Positions 8,313 to 16,794 of a DNA stretch of 64,000 nt are shown in pieces. The notes under the pieces were generated by a model that saw only the letters and a program-made list of their open reading frames with translations, made no database searches and was not told where the DNA came from. The translations under genes and the position numbers were made by a program. Numbering within the stretch: the stretch's first letter is position 1; each line of letters opens with the position of its first letter. Origin of the DNA: Bog-473 sp963838835 (GTDB lineage: Bacteria > Actinomycetota > Acidimicrobiia > Acidimicrobiales > RAAP-2); assembly GCA_963838835.1 (NCBI GenBank), contig CAWITA010000016.1, positions 620,001-684,000 on the forward strand. The letters are read 5' to 3'.

Positions 8313-8775
8313 GACCAGCCTGACCGAGCGGCTTCTCTATTCAGCTGGAGTCATCGACCAGCTCGGGAGTGTCGACAAGGGCGACACTCAGACAGACTCC
8401 CTTGCCCTTGAACGACAGCGCGGGATCACGATCAAGTCAGCGGTGGCGTCGTTCCCTGTCGCACATGACCTGGTTGTCAACCTGATCGACACACCCGGCC
8501 ACCCTGATTTCATCGCCGAGGTGGAACGGGTACTTAGAGTTCTCGATGGTGCAGTCCTGGTTCTCTCCGCTGTTGAAGGAGTCCAACCTCAGACGCGTGT
8601 GCTGATCCGCGCGCTCCGGCGACTTCGGATCCCAACCATGCTCTTCGTGAACAAGATCGATCGTGCAGGTGCACGAGAGGGACCATTGCTGCGAGAGATC
8701 TCCCAGATACTTGGGCTCGCCATCATCCCGATGGGGGCCACATCTGCCCTTGGGGCTCGAGAAACACGGACATGA
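8266..8775 (+). pseudogene. Truncated TetM/OtrA-like ribosomal-protection GTPase
   Basis: 169 residues where the family normally has about 640. The GTPase domain is present: P-loop AHVDAGKTSL (about 10-19), switch I RGITI, DTPGH, and NKID. The sequence closely follows actinobacterial OtrA-type proteins ('LLYSAGVIDQLGSVDKGDTQ', 'LALERQRGITIKSA'). After residue about 150 the similarity stops and a TGA follows at 8773. None of domains II-V is found before the SDR gene at 8869, so this is a 5' fragment left by a deletion. It could bind GTP but not dislodge tetracycline. Confidence 0.82.
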
Positions 8776-8868
8776 GTTTGCTCCTTGGCCGAGTCCTTCT
8801 GATCTGCAAGCAGCGCGCGGTGTAGCAGTTCACAGGATTGACCAGGAGAACAGCAGTAGCGTGGGACC

Positions 8869-9612
8869 ATGGTTGCTCATCTGGACGGCCGCGTCATGCT
8901 CATCACCGGCGCCGGTAGCGGTATAGGTCGAGCGACAGCGCTCCTGGCGGCCTCGCTTGGTGCCACGATCGCAGGGATCGATGTCGATGAGGAAGGTCTC
9001 AACGTGACCGTCGACGCCGTGCTGCAAGATGGTGGCCGAATCGAAGGGATTGTCACTGACGTGACCGATACACCGGCACTCACTACCTCGATCGGCGCGC
9101 TCGTCGCCGATGTGGGTCGGCTGGACGGTGTTTTCGCAAACGCCGCCATCCTTCCTCCGCCCGTACCGGTTGGGATGGTGGACCGGATTGGGTGGGACCG
9201 GGTTCTGGACGTCGACCTCACCGGCGCGGTCTTCACGCTTGTGACAGCGTTGGATCACGTCGTCGATGGCGGCTCCCTCCTCGTCAATGGATCGTCGATG
9301 GCCATTAGGCCACGAGAGCAGCGCCTCGCCTACGTCGCTGCGAAGGCGGGGCTTCACGCGGCAGCGCGAACGCTTGCATTGGAACTTGCGCCACGGCGGA
9401 TCAGAGTGAACGTCATCGCTCCGGGACTCACCGACACGCCGATGGTCAGGAGTATTCCCGGCCACATCGAGAGCGGGCTGCCGAGCGTTCCCCTGGGAGA
9501 GTTAGTACCCGCCGAGGAGGTCGCCGCCTTGGCCATACATCTCCTCTCGGATGATGCGCGCCACGTGACGGGCGCAGTGTTCAGCATCGACGCAGGACGC
9601 ACAGCTAGCTGA
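8869..9612 (+). CDS. Short-chain dehydrogenase/reductase (SDR)
   Basis: 247 residues, classical SDR length. It has the Rossmann dinucleotide motif T13-GAGSGIG-20, the NAA motif (91-93), the catalytic Ser at 142/143 (NGSSMA), and Y155-xxx-K159. D38/D40 after the second strand (GIDVD) suggests NAD(H) rather than NADP(H). The C-terminal 'VTGAVFSIDAG' is typical. The substrate is not predictable. It stands alone after the truncated GTPase and is probably intact and functional. Confidence 0.9.
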   Translation: MVAHLDGRVMLITGAGSGIGRATALLAASLGATIAGIDVDEEGLNVTVDAVLQDGGRIEGIVTDVTDTPALTTSIGALVADVGRLDGVFANAAILPPPVPVGMVDRIGWDRVLDVDLTGAVFTLVTALDHVVDGGSLLVNGSSMAIRPREQRLAYVAAKAGLHAAARTLALELAPRRIRVNVIAPGLTDTPMVRSIPGHIESGLPSVPLGELVPAEEVAALAIHLLSDDARHVTGAVFSIDAGRTAS

Positions 9613-9727
9613 CATCACTCCTGAGGTGGCGACAGCGGGCTTCACCTGCGAGGCCGACCCGAACGACGGATCTGGGGAGCTGCAGGTGTCCCTTAGCGCG
9701 TCCGTCAATCGTGCTGAGGGTGTCTCC

Positions 9728-11227
9728 TTACGCTGGGACCGGGTCCGTCGAGCGCGTCCACCACGCGAACTGTGCCGAGAAGGGTACCTGTCCGTAGTAT
9801 GACGGCCATTCATGCGGGGCAAAGAGTGGCTTTGCAATCTCAATGGGTTGCTGTGTCGGGTTCGTATCCAACCAGAGCCCGTCGTTGCTGACGTAGAGCA
9901 GGCTCTTACCGTTATTCGACCACTGAGGCACAGTCGCCCCTGACGTGTGGGTTATCGCCCGAACAGAACTATCTCGGGGAGAATACGCGTAGAGCTGATG
10001 CGAGTTGTACCAGTCTGACAATGCAGACTGCGTGCATCCAGGCGCATCTCGTTGCGGTGCCTCGACATAGTCCAGCATCAAGCCATTGGGTGACCAGATC
10101 GGATCTTCGGTCACCGTGTCGGGGGGATGCGGCACGGCAGAACACATTTTCGTTATCGGCGAGCAGGCGACGACTTGTTTGCCTTGTGTCACGACGCGGC
10201 CTTCCTCATGATTGGGTTCTTTGGCCGCGAACGACAACCACCCAGCCGAGGTTGCTGATGGCGCGCCCGCGCCTTGGGTCTCAAGGGTCTCACCGAGAAA
10301 GCTGGGAGTCGTACCCGGCCCGGCGAGGGCAAACAGCGGCGACCCGTCTGCCGAACCCGAACCCCCGGGGACCGCGCCGTTTCCCACAGTCGTGTAGACG
10401 ATTCCCCAGACCTGCCACCAGCCAGCAGGAACGATGATGTATGCCTGCTCGGTGTCGGCATTGAGCCACTGCGTGGGAGGCGCGCCGCTGACTGGGTAGG
10501 TGTCCAAGACGCCTACGTAGGATCCAGTCGAAGGCACAGCTGTGGAGACAGCGAGGGCCGAGCCATCGGGAGCCCAGACGGCGCCCCAACTGTGTGTCCC
10601 CGCGACCAAGGCACGAATCGAGACATTGGGGCTCACCAGGTCGAGTCCGGTCGGAAGTCCGAACGGCACGGAGGTGGCCTCGCCGACTGAGACGGCGAAG
10701 AGGTCAGCGCGAGGATCCCAACCGATTGCGGTGTTGAACGCCACAGCTGCGACGGGGTGGGCATCGGTTCCGTTGGCTCGTGCCATCCATAGCTCCGAGG
10801 ACACAACCTCGTACGTGCCACAGCATTCCGCCTTCTCCTTAGAGGCGACGAAGGCGAGCCACTTCCCATCAGGTGAGAACGAGGGACTGGCGGGCACAAG
10901 GCCCTTGGTCGGGATCTCACGCAGCGACGAGGTGGAGCCATCGAGCACCCAGAGGGCACCCCGCGAGATGAAAGCGAACTGGCCATGGTTGGTGGCCGCT
11001 GCGACGTTCACTACTGGCTTGGCCGGTTCGCGTTGCTCGGTCTTGGTTGTCGGGGTCAGCGGGCGACCGTTCGAACTAGAGACGATATAACCGATGACTG
11101 CTCCAGCGAGAAGGATCATGATGATGCCTGCGATGATGAACCTGCGACGGCGCTTGCGGGCGTGCGCTTCTTTGATGAGGGCCTCCGCTTCGTAAGAACG
11201 CGAGTCCGACGGCCTGTGGTCAATCAA
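9728..11227 (-). CDS. Single-pass membrane protein with TolB/WD40-like beta-propeller ectodomain
   Basis: 499 residues, probably from TTG 11227 (GAGGAC upstream). A cytoplasmic head (about 1-28) with 'EAEALIKEAHARKRRRR' is followed by one transmembrane helix (about 30-51) and a large external domain. That domain has repeats of the type 'SPDGKWLAFVAS', 'APDGSALAVS' and 'SPNGLMLDYV', typical of TolB/PD40 propellers. It lies 57 bp downstream of a small GntR regulator on the same strand and has paralogues at 15168-16400 and 16842-18095 with the same charged-head and helix layout. Function is unknown; a membrane-anchored sensor or binding protein is possible. Confidence 0.72.
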   Translation of the reverse strand: MIDHRPSDSRSYEAEALIKEAHARKRRRRFIIAGIIMILLAGAVIGYIVSSSNGRPLTPTTKTEQREPAKPVVNVAAATNHGQFAFISRGALWVLDGSTSSLREIPTKGLVPASPSFSPDGKWLAFVASKEKAECCGTYEVVSSELWMARANGTDAHPVAAVAFNTAIGWDPRADLFAVSVGEATSVPFGLPTGLDLVSPNVSIRALVAGTHSWGAVWAPDGSALAVSTAVPSTGSYVGVLDTYPVSGAPPTQWLNADTEQAYIIVPAGWWQVWGIVYTTVGNGAVPGGSGSADGSPLFALAGPGTTPSFLGETLETQGAGAPSATSAGWLSFAAKEPNHEEGRVVTQGKQVVACSPITKMCSAVPHPPDTVTEDPIWSPNGLMLDYVEAPQRDAPGCTQSALSDWYNSHQLYAYSPRDSSVRAITHTSGATVPQWSNNGKSLLYVSNDGLWLDTNPTQQPIEIAKPLFAPHEWPSYYGQVPFSAQFAWWTRSTDPVPA

Positions 11228-11284
11228 TACCGTTGTCCTCGAGTTCAGGCGGTTGTGTGTCGTCTCGGAACGTGTGAAGGGGAT

Positions 11285-11653
11285 TCACCGGATTCCCTCG
11301 ATGATTTGGACCAGCTCGTCACGTCGATAGCCCTGGCTCCGGGCGAGCAGTACCAACTCTCGAGCCTTAGCAACCACCGCGCTCCTCCCCTCAGCCCCGC
11401 CAGCCACCGTGACACCGCGGCCGCGCCGGAACTCGAGGAGACCCTCTTCTCGCAGAAGGCGCAAGGCGCGCAAGGCCGTGTTCGTGTTCACCTGCAACAC
11501 GGCTGCCAGATCTCGTGCGGGGGGTAGACGTTCCCCCGGCGCTGCCTCGCCCTCGGCGATCGCGCGTCGAATCTCTCCTGCCACCTGTTCGTAGATCGGA
11601 ACGCCAGGTTCGAATGGGAGGCAAGGTATCGAGCGACCTGGCCAGGTCCGCAA
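11285..11653 (-). CDS. YtrA-type small GntR regulator
   Basis: About 122 residues read from TTG 11653. The GntR winged helix is clear (VPIYEQVAGEIRRAIAEG, LPPARDLAAVLQVNTNTALR, LLREEGLLEFRRGRG) and a short helical C terminus replaces the large effector domain, as in the YtrA subfamily. The residues before 'FEPGVPIYEQ' come from a truncated methyltransferase gene, so the native start seems lost at a recombination joint near 11620; how translation starts now is unclear. It probably controls the membrane propeller gene downstream. A close paralogue is at 16447-16794. Confidence 0.8.
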   Translation of the reverse strand: MRTWPGRSIPCLPFEPGVPIYEQVAGEIRRAIAEGEAAPGERLPPARDLAAVLQVNTNTALRALRLLREEGLLEFRRGRGVTVAGGAEGRSAVVAKARELVLLARSQGYRRDELVQIIEGIR

Positions 11654-11817
11654 CCAAGGTCGAGGACGGGCTCGGGTCCGGTGATTCCTTGGGCTGCAGA
11701 ATCGAGGACCTCGCGATCCACCGTGAGATCCAGAAGGTCATCGGCAAATGCTTCTGCATAGTCTTCTGCGGCGATCTCATAAGCGGCACGTACCGCCGAC
11801 GCATCGAAGGGTTCCAC
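11620..11817 (-). pseudogene. 5' fragment of a class I SAM-dependent methyltransferase
   Basis: A frame starting near GTG 11817 encodes about 65 residues: an N-terminal helix region ('VRAAYEIAAEDYAEAFADDL') and motif I 'VLDLGCGPGQVARYLA', the SAM-binding glycine loop. Similarity ends abruptly at about 11620, where the sequence continues into the GntR gene in a different frame. The remaining about 150 residues of a methyltransferase are missing. This marks a deletion or recombination joint. The fragment cannot be active. Confidence 0.7.
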
Positions 11818-12107
11818 GGTGGGAAAGTCTGGTTCCCTCCGATCATGACGGGCAATATGTTTCGTTGACCCGATTCGGTGCGAACGTCTCCACCCAGAAC
11901 CATGCCGTCGTAGGCGAGGAAGTGGCCGTGAGGGGGCTGCGTGCCGCGTACCGAGGGAGGACGGCGTGGATACCCCGGACCCGTTGAAGCGCCTCACGGC
12001 GTCCTAACGGGGCTCTCTTGGACGCCCTGTGGGTCGTCACGAACCCCGAGAGCGTCTCGGACCCAACGGGCAAGCTGTGACGGACGCCCGGCCCTACGCT
12101 GGCCGAC
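11818..12107. other. Intergenic stretch without a recognised gene
   Basis: Short frames exist on both strands but none shows a recognisable motif, start signal or conserved-looking composition. No tRNA, strong terminator or repeat was found. It is probably debris from the rearrangement that truncated the methyltransferase. Confidence 0.4.
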
Positions 12108-12338
12108 GTGTCTGTCGAGATGGAGCCCGAAGGGGTCCTCCTTCACCTCTTGGGCGACGACGAAACGGGACCCGACTCGGCCTTGTGGCACGTGGCCGAC
12201 GTCCAGCGGGCGCTCACCTTGTGCGGCATCGACGTCGGCTACGGCAATCCCCGCAAACCGTGGGCGGAGACGCCGGAGGATCGCCGCTGTCAGATGTGCG
12301 AAGGTCAGTTCGCCGAACGGCGCCCGGCCCGGGGATGA
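12108..12338 (+). CDS. Small hypothetical protein with Cys/His metal-site-like pattern
   Basis: 76 residues from GTG 12108 (an in-frame ATG lies at 12120). The sequence 'ALWHVADVQRALTLCG' followed by 'RRCQMCEGQFAERRPARG' spaces H, C, C and C in the manner of the short actinobacterial proteins thought to bind zinc. Composition is protein-like in this frame. The opposite strand is also open but reads as low-complexity Arg/Gly/Pro. No function can be assigned, and whether it is expressed is uncertain. Confidence 0.45.
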   Translation: MSVEMEPEGVLLHLLGDDETGPDSALWHVADVQRALTLCGIDVGYGNPRKPWAETPEDRRCQMCEGQFAERRPARG

Positions 12339-12493
12339 CCGGGGTGGTGGCCATGCCCCGCCCCGGCGAGCCGTGCCCCGGCTTCCTAGGGGTGCCCCCC
12401 GCTGCCGGGATGGGGTGCCACCCTGCGACACCATAAAGATACGCCTGGCTTGTAGCTCGCGCTCGGACCGACCATCTCGGAGTTGGCGACGGG

Positions 12494-12924
12494 TCAGAGC
12501 AAGGACTCGACGATCCAGACATTGTGACGGTCGGGACCAAGTGCGTCTTGAACAAGGGAGCGAAAAATGCTGACTCCGTCACGGTCGAACGGCAGGCCGG
12601 TGTGGCGCTCCCTGCCGACGGTAACCTCGACGAAGATCACGTCTCCCCAACCATGGCGAATGTTGACACCTGTCACGACCCCAGGACCAGCGACTGGGGC
12701 CGCATCTGCAATGGCTCGCAGAACGGTCTTGGAAATATCTGCGGCGAGCAGAGCCATGCCTTCATCGTTGCGAACCAACCCACGGACGCTAGGGCCAAAG
12801 GTCCTGAGTTGGACGTCATCTCGATGTGCTGCTGCGGGACAAGGGCATGAGTCACCGGCTCGGCATGCCACCAAACGTACTGATCTTCCACACTGAGCCA
12901 ATCGTTCGGGCGAGCCATGTGCAT
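12494..12924 (-). pseudogene. Unknown ~143-aa protein, one-base frameshift
   Basis: The 5' part reads from 12924 ('MHMARPNDWLSVEDQYVWWH' onward to 'QQHIEMTSNSGP'). The 3' part is in the -1 frame ('FGPSVRGLVRNDEGMALL', 'VVTGVNIRHGWGDVIFVEVT', ending 'DRHNVWIVESLL'). The total of 431 nt is 3n+2, consistent with one lost base near 12795. The joined protein would be about 143 residues. I do not recognise a family. Both halves have ordinary protein composition, so I trust the join more than either short frame alone. Confidence 0.5.
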
Positions 12925-13317
12925 CGAATCATCCTGTTCGGGGTTACCCCAGCACCATCGGGACGGGTGTGTCCTGAAAGGGGAGTGATGTCGATGTAGA
13001 AGATCGCCAGCACGAACCGTGCTGTGTCAGGGATGGAGGGAGGCCCTCCGGGTTCGCCGTGCAGGCGGAGATCCCAAACCACCGCAGTGTCATGCCGGTA
13101 AAGAGCCGGGGTGGGAAGCGACTGCGGAACTGGGGCACTTCTACGTCCAGAATGGGAGCCGTTCTCGGCTGAGTCCGGCGGGGTTGGTGAGGCAACCGAC
13201 GCTGTCTGTGACCTCGACAAACGGAGACTCCCAGAGAGCAATCTGCGGCTATCGTCCCGATCTGTGGCTGACGCTCCAGCCAATCCAGCAAACCAAACCC
13301 GCAGAGCGGATTCGCTG
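12925..13317. other. Intergenic region, possible upstream extension of the PsiE-like gene
   Basis: The frame of the membrane protein at 13318 remains open upstream to an ATG at 13111, but the added 69 residues are hydrophilic and unlike the family, so I leave them out. A stretch near 13150-13175 (GGGAGCCGTTCTCGGCTGA) partly resembles the 26-bp repeat found at 13898 and 15102. No other feature is seen. Confidence 0.35.
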
Positions 13318-13737
13318 GTGAGGTGGATCATCATCGGCGTTGAGTATGCAATCGTGGCCAGCCTGCTGCTCGTGGCCAGCCTCGTCCTAGTGCGAACCGT
13401 GATTAGCTTCCTCCGCTACGGTAAGGCGTTCCCCGAGGCCGTTGTAACCGCAATCGACGGGATTCTGGTCGTCATCATCATCCTCGATATCGCCCACACG
13501 GTCTTCGGCCATCTGAGGTCGTCTGTGTTTCCGGTGCGGCCGTTTCTCATCATTGGCATATTGGCCGGAGTCCGGGACATCCTCAGTTCGTCAGCCCACT
13601 TGACGATCAGCGCTCCTCTTTCGCAACGTGAGTTCTATAACACTCTGATTTCCCTGGGAGTTGGGGTTGGCGTCGTCGTCTTCCTGCTCCTGGGCTTGCT
13701 GATACTTCGATTCAGCGGTCATGTAGATGACGACTAA
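13318..13737 (+). CDS. PsiE-like small integral membrane protein
   Basis: 139 residues from GTG 13318, the codon just ahead of the first hydrophobic segment. Four transmembrane helices are evident (about 4-24, 41-60, 74-92, 110-130). The segment 'AIDGILVVIIILDIAHTVFG' followed by 'RPFLIIGILAGVRDILSSS' fits the PsiE (phosphate-starvation-inducible E) pattern. The function of PsiE is poorly known. An alternative start at ATG 13111 would add a 69-residue hydrophilic lead. No partner gene is adjacent. Confidence 0.6.
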   Translation: MRWIIIGVEYAIVASLLLVASLVLVRTVISFLRYGKAFPEAVVTAIDGILVVIIILDIAHTVFGHLRSSVFPVRPFLIIGILAGVRDILSSSAHLTISAPLSQREFYNTLISLGVGVGVVVFLLLGLLILRFSGHVDDD

Positions 13738-14064
13738 GAAGGCTGAGCGATCACCACTCCACGTTCTGGAACTGCAGAACCAGCGATGCTGTATCGACGC
13801 CTTGCGGATGGATCGGGGGACGAGCGCTGAGATCCGGCGTCGCGATGCTCCCCTTCGCCAATCGGGACGAGGTGCACAGTTCCGTGGAAGCTCCGGAGCG
13901 GGTCAAATAGGACCGTTTTCGGCTGACGAACGCACTCATGACCCTGCCCACAAAAGGCTGTGGCACCTATGGGATACCCCTCGACGTGACAAAGGACCCT
14001 TGCGCTGAAGCCCCGATGTGCTGTCATCCGAACCGAGGATGTACCGAGCGACGGAGGTTGAAGA
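13738..14064. other. Intergenic region carrying the left 26-bp repeat
   Basis: No gene is recognised in this stretch. It holds the 26-bp repeat copy at 13898-13923 and, at its right end, a good GGAGG ribosome-binding site for the gene at 14065. Confidence 0.4.
13898..13923. repeat. 26-bp direct repeat, left copy
   Basis: Matches the copy at 15102-15127 at 25 of 26 positions; the shared core is ATAGGACCGTTTTCGGC. The pair lies in direct orientation 1204 bp apart and encloses the TusA/DsrE2 gene. The sequence resembles subterminal repeats of IS elements, so these could be end remnants; this is inference. Confidence 0.7.
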
Positions 14065-14721
14065 ATGACGACGATCCCAGTCACCAAATCGTTAGATCGG
14101 CGAGGAAAGACAATCACCACTTTCGTCATCTTCGATGCCGCTGCCGAACTCGCAGCCATCCGGAGAGGCGACGTATTCGAACTCCTGACAGACGACTTCG
14201 AGCCCTTCACGCACGACGTGGCGGCCTGGTGCGATGCGGCGGGGCACAAGCTGATCTCGTCTGAATCCACAACCGACGGGCTTCGCTTCCTGATTGAGAA
14301 GGGACCGGCTCCAACCACCGATGCCAGCTTGGCCGTGGTGATCTCTTCCGACGGCCTCGAGGAACTGCTGTCGCCCCTTGGCTTCGCCCTCGCCGCCGCG
14401 CTGGAAGGCATGACAGTCCACGTCTATGTGCAGGGTCCTGCCGTACGGGTGCTTGCGCGAGGCTTCCGACCAAAACTGCACGGCTGGGCCCGGCCCTTCA
14501 GCCGCTTCGCCGCATCCGGTCTGAGCAGGGCCGGACACCTCCCCGCCCAGGACAAGCTGCGCCAGCTTCGCAGCCTCGGCGCGAAGATCTACATGTGCGG
14601 CCCCTCGATGCAACACTTCCGAGTCAAGCCCGATGCCCTCATCTTCGACGACCTTCCGCTCGTGGAGTACTTCTCCTTCATGTCGGTCATGAAGGAGGCG
14701 GACGTCCACATTTACGCCTAA
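14065..14721 (+). CDS. TusA-like/DsrE2 sulfur-carrier fusion protein
   Basis: 218 residues from ATG 14065 behind GGAGG. Residues about 1-80 have the TusA/SirA fold pattern ('RRGDVFELLTDDFEPFTHDV', 'AAWCDAAGHKLISSE'). The signature Cys-Pro of TusA is replaced, so this half cannot carry a persulfide in the usual way. Residues about 88-218 form a DsrE2-like (DsrE/DsrF/DrsH) domain with 'GMTVHVYVQGPAVRVLARG' and a possible active Cys at 178 (KIYMCGPSM). Such proteins pass sulfane sulfur between partners. No rhodanese or sulfur oxidation gene is adjacent. Flanked by 26-bp direct repeats. Confidence 0.78.
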   Translation: MTTIPVTKSLDRRGKTITTFVIFDAAAELAAIRRGDVFELLTDDFEPFTHDVAAWCDAAGHKLISSESTTDGLRFLIEKGPAPTTDASLAVVISSDGLEELLSPLGFALAAALEGMTVHVYVQGPAVRVLARGFRPKLHGWARPFSRFAASGLSRAGHLPAQDKLRQLRSLGAKIYMCGPSMQHFRVKPDALIFDDLPLVEYFSFMSVMKEADVHIYA

Positions 14722-15167
14722 GACTGCGCAGCCAAGGCAAGGTGAATGGTGAAGTAGGTGTTCTGAGCGTGCCGCCTATTCTGAGAGGTGGGAGGTGATC
14801 TGAGTGGCTCAAGGACCGGACCAGCGGATCAGATGACAGATCCCACCTATCGCCGTTACCGATTGCGTGGGCCTCATTGGGCCTTCGGTGTCAGTAGGGC
14901 GGCGCTCGTTGTGGTTCGCAGTTTCCCGCAATGGGGCCGCCCGCTGCGCTCATTTGCAGAAACGCATCTTCTGCAGGGGGTCCCCGCCAAATCCGAAGGG
15001 TGACCCGGCCAGGGCCAGCCTGCGGCTCAGCCGATTCCAAGTGGGTCTCCGTGCCCCATACATTGCCGGACGGTGGAACACCTTCGGCGGTCGGTCCGGA
15101 GGCGGGTCAGATAGGACCGTTTTCGGCAGGCGCTACTGGTTGGCTCTCTTGCGAGGCTGATCGGGCG
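14722..15167. other. Noncoding stretch with a hairpin and the right 26-bp repeat
   Basis: No convincing gene. A short hairpin with 7-bp arms (TGCAGAA / TTCTGCA, 7-nt loop) lies near 14955-14975. The second 26-bp repeat is at 15102-15127. The region separates the sulfur-carrier gene from the convergent membrane protein gene. Confidence 0.4.
15102..15127. repeat. 26-bp direct repeat, right copy
   Basis: Same orientation as 13898-13923, with a single mismatch (A/G) in the middle. Together they delimit about 1.2 kb containing only the TusA/DsrE2 gene. No transposase is present inside the interval. Confidence 0.7.
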
Positions 15168-16400
15168 TCACCCGCCGCTCGATGGAACCCACCCTGCGCT
15201 GCCCACGTTGTTCTTGACGAAGACAGGGCGGGCCTGTCGCCCATTCGATCCCGTGTCGACCGTCCAGCGGTAGAGCCCTCCGGCCCCGAGGCCGTACCCA
15301 ATGAAGATGAGATGATGCCCTGAGGCGTCGGCGAGAAACCCGCCGCCGGGTCCCTCGCCCATTAAGCCCGGGACCGCTGGCAGCTTGCGGACGACTCTGC
15401 CAGTCGCAAGGTTCACGACGACCGGCTGGGTCCAGTTGTCCTCCAATGTGAGCCCGACGTGATGGCAGTCGCCGATTCCGTCCTCGGCGTTCAGGAACCC
15501 CGCCCAAGCCATCTCTCTATTGGCACCCGGCCCCGCCCATGGGGTAGGGGGTGGACACAAGGGCAGCCGAAGTTGTGGCAGGTCGTCGAGCGAGCGATTC
15601 GGATCCGAAAGCCACAACCTCCCGATCGAAAGGTGCCAAGACGATTTGGGACCGGTCCCCACGAGTCTCTCGGTCGAAACCATGAGTGATCGTGAATCCG
15701 GGGACCACGAGATCGTGTTGATGTCTGGAACATTGGTCGAGTACTGCCATGTGTTGACCATTCCAGTGAGGCGGTTTACCACCACGACTCCCTCGGGTCC
15801 GTCGGTGATCTGTGTCCAGATGAGATAGGCGAGGTACCGTCCGTCCGGGCTGACCACAGGATCGTGCCCATCGGCGACGAAGGTCGAGGGACCCCCTGTG
15901 ATCGGAACGCTGAGGATCTCCTCGACCGGCGGATGAGCACCAGGTCCCTGCTGAGTAGCCCCGATGGCCTGGTCGAAATAGACGGTTCCGTCAGGAGCAG
16001 CCGTTGGCTGAGGCGTGCTATCGAAGAGGCCAAGGTCTGAGGCGAGTGTCCGCACCACGTGCCCCGAACGTGACGAGAGGACCTGGATGCTCATCGTCGT
16101 GCCGATCTGGGCCGAGGCCCAGACCACCATCTGGGGCGGCATCGCTGGAACAACTGCACCCTCAATATGCCGGGCGGGCGGAGTGCCTTTGGGCGCCGGT
16201 GGTTGATTATCGACCAGCAGGACAGCAGCGACGGTGAAGGCGACGAGAACCACTGCCATGAGAGCGGCGCCAATCACTCGGCGTCGATGCCTTCTGTGCT
16301 GGTGAGCTTCTTTTAACAGCGCTTCAGCTAAACCAGCCGCAATGTGATCGCCGCCCGTTGGGAACGAGGTGGAAGTTGGTGGGTCGCCGGTGACAGTCAC
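15168..16400 (-). CDS. Single-pass membrane protein with beta-propeller-like ectodomain (paralogue 2)
   Basis: 410 residues from GTG 16400. A short cytoplasmic head with 'AEALLKEAHQHRRHRRR' precedes one transmembrane helix (about 42-63, 'VIGAALMAVVLVAFTVAAVLL'). A propeller-like external region follows, with blade motifs 'SPDGRYLAYLIW', 'SWSPDSRSLMVSTE' and 'DASGHHLIFIGYG'. The layout and the 'EALLKEAH' head match the protein at 9728-11227. It lies 46 bp after a YtrA-type GntR gene on the same strand, so the two are likely co-transcribed. Function unknown. Confidence 0.72.
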   Translation of the reverse strand: MTVTGDPPTSTSFPTGGDHIAAGLAEALLKEAHQHRRHRRRVIGAALMAVVLVAFTVAAVLLVDNQPPAPKGTPPARHIEGAVVPAMPPQMVVWASAQIGTTMSIQVLSSRSGHVVRTLASDLGLFDSTPQPTAAPDGTVYFDQAIGATQQGPGAHPPVEEILSVPITGGPSTFVADGHDPVVSPDGRYLAYLIWTQITDGPEGVVVVNRLTGMVNTWQYSTNVPDINTISWSPDSRSLMVSTERLVGTGPKSSWHLSIGRLWLSDPNRSLDDLPQLRLPLCPPPTPWAGPGANREMAWAGFLNAEDGIGDCHHVGLTLEDNWTQPVVVNLATGRVVRKLPAVPGLMGEGPGGGFLADASGHHLIFIGYGLGAGGLYRWTVDTGSNGRQARPVFVKNNVGSAGWVPSSGG

Positions 16401-16446
16401 GAGCGACCGACCCCCGACCGCCTTGAACGAATCGGATGCTGTGCGC

Positions 16447-16794
16447 TCACGGCAATCCAGCGATCATGTCAATGACTTCGTCCCGTCGGTAGCCGTGTTG
16501 GCGGGCGAAATCGACCAGTTCTTGCACCCGACTCATCACGGCGCTTCGCTGCGGCGTTCCCGACACCGTGATGCCCCGTCCTCTGCCGAACTCAACGAGT
16601 CCTTCATCTCTCAATATGTGCATTGCCCGCAGCACGGTGTTCTTGTTGACCTCGAGGACGGCTGCAATGTCCTTGGCCAGGGGTAGGCGGTCGCCTGGTC
16701 CAGCCTCACCATCGGCTATAGCCCGGCGGATTTCGGCCGCCACTTGGTCGTGGAGTGCCACGGGTTCCGAACGATCGATGTTGACTAAGATCAT
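16447..16794 (-). CDS. YtrA-type small GntR regulator (paralogue 2)
   Basis: 115 residues if started at ATG 16794 ('MILVNIDRSEPVALHDQVAA'), the usual YtrA-subfamily beginning; another in-frame ATG lies at 16806. The winged helix covers about 10-75 (LPLAKDIAAVLEVNKNTVLR, ILRDEGLVEFGRGRG) with a short helical tail ending 'GYRRDEVIDMIAGLP', closely matching the tail of the paralogue at 11285 ('GYRRDELVQIIEGIR'). YtrA regulators usually control ABC exporters; here the neighbours are propeller membrane proteins on both sides. A palindrome over the start suggests autoregulation. Confidence 0.87.
   Translation of the reverse strand: MILVNIDRSEPVALHDQVAAEIRRAIADGEAGPGDRLPLAKDIAAVLEVNKNTVLRAMHILRDEGLVEFGRGRGITVSGTPQRSAVMSRVQELVDFARQHGYRRDEVIDMIAGLP

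Noticed and set aside
11994..12434. Minus-strand frame opposite the small Cys/His protein
   Set aside because: Low-complexity Arg/Gly/Pro N terminus and no start signal; the plus-strand frame is more protein-like, though neither is certain.
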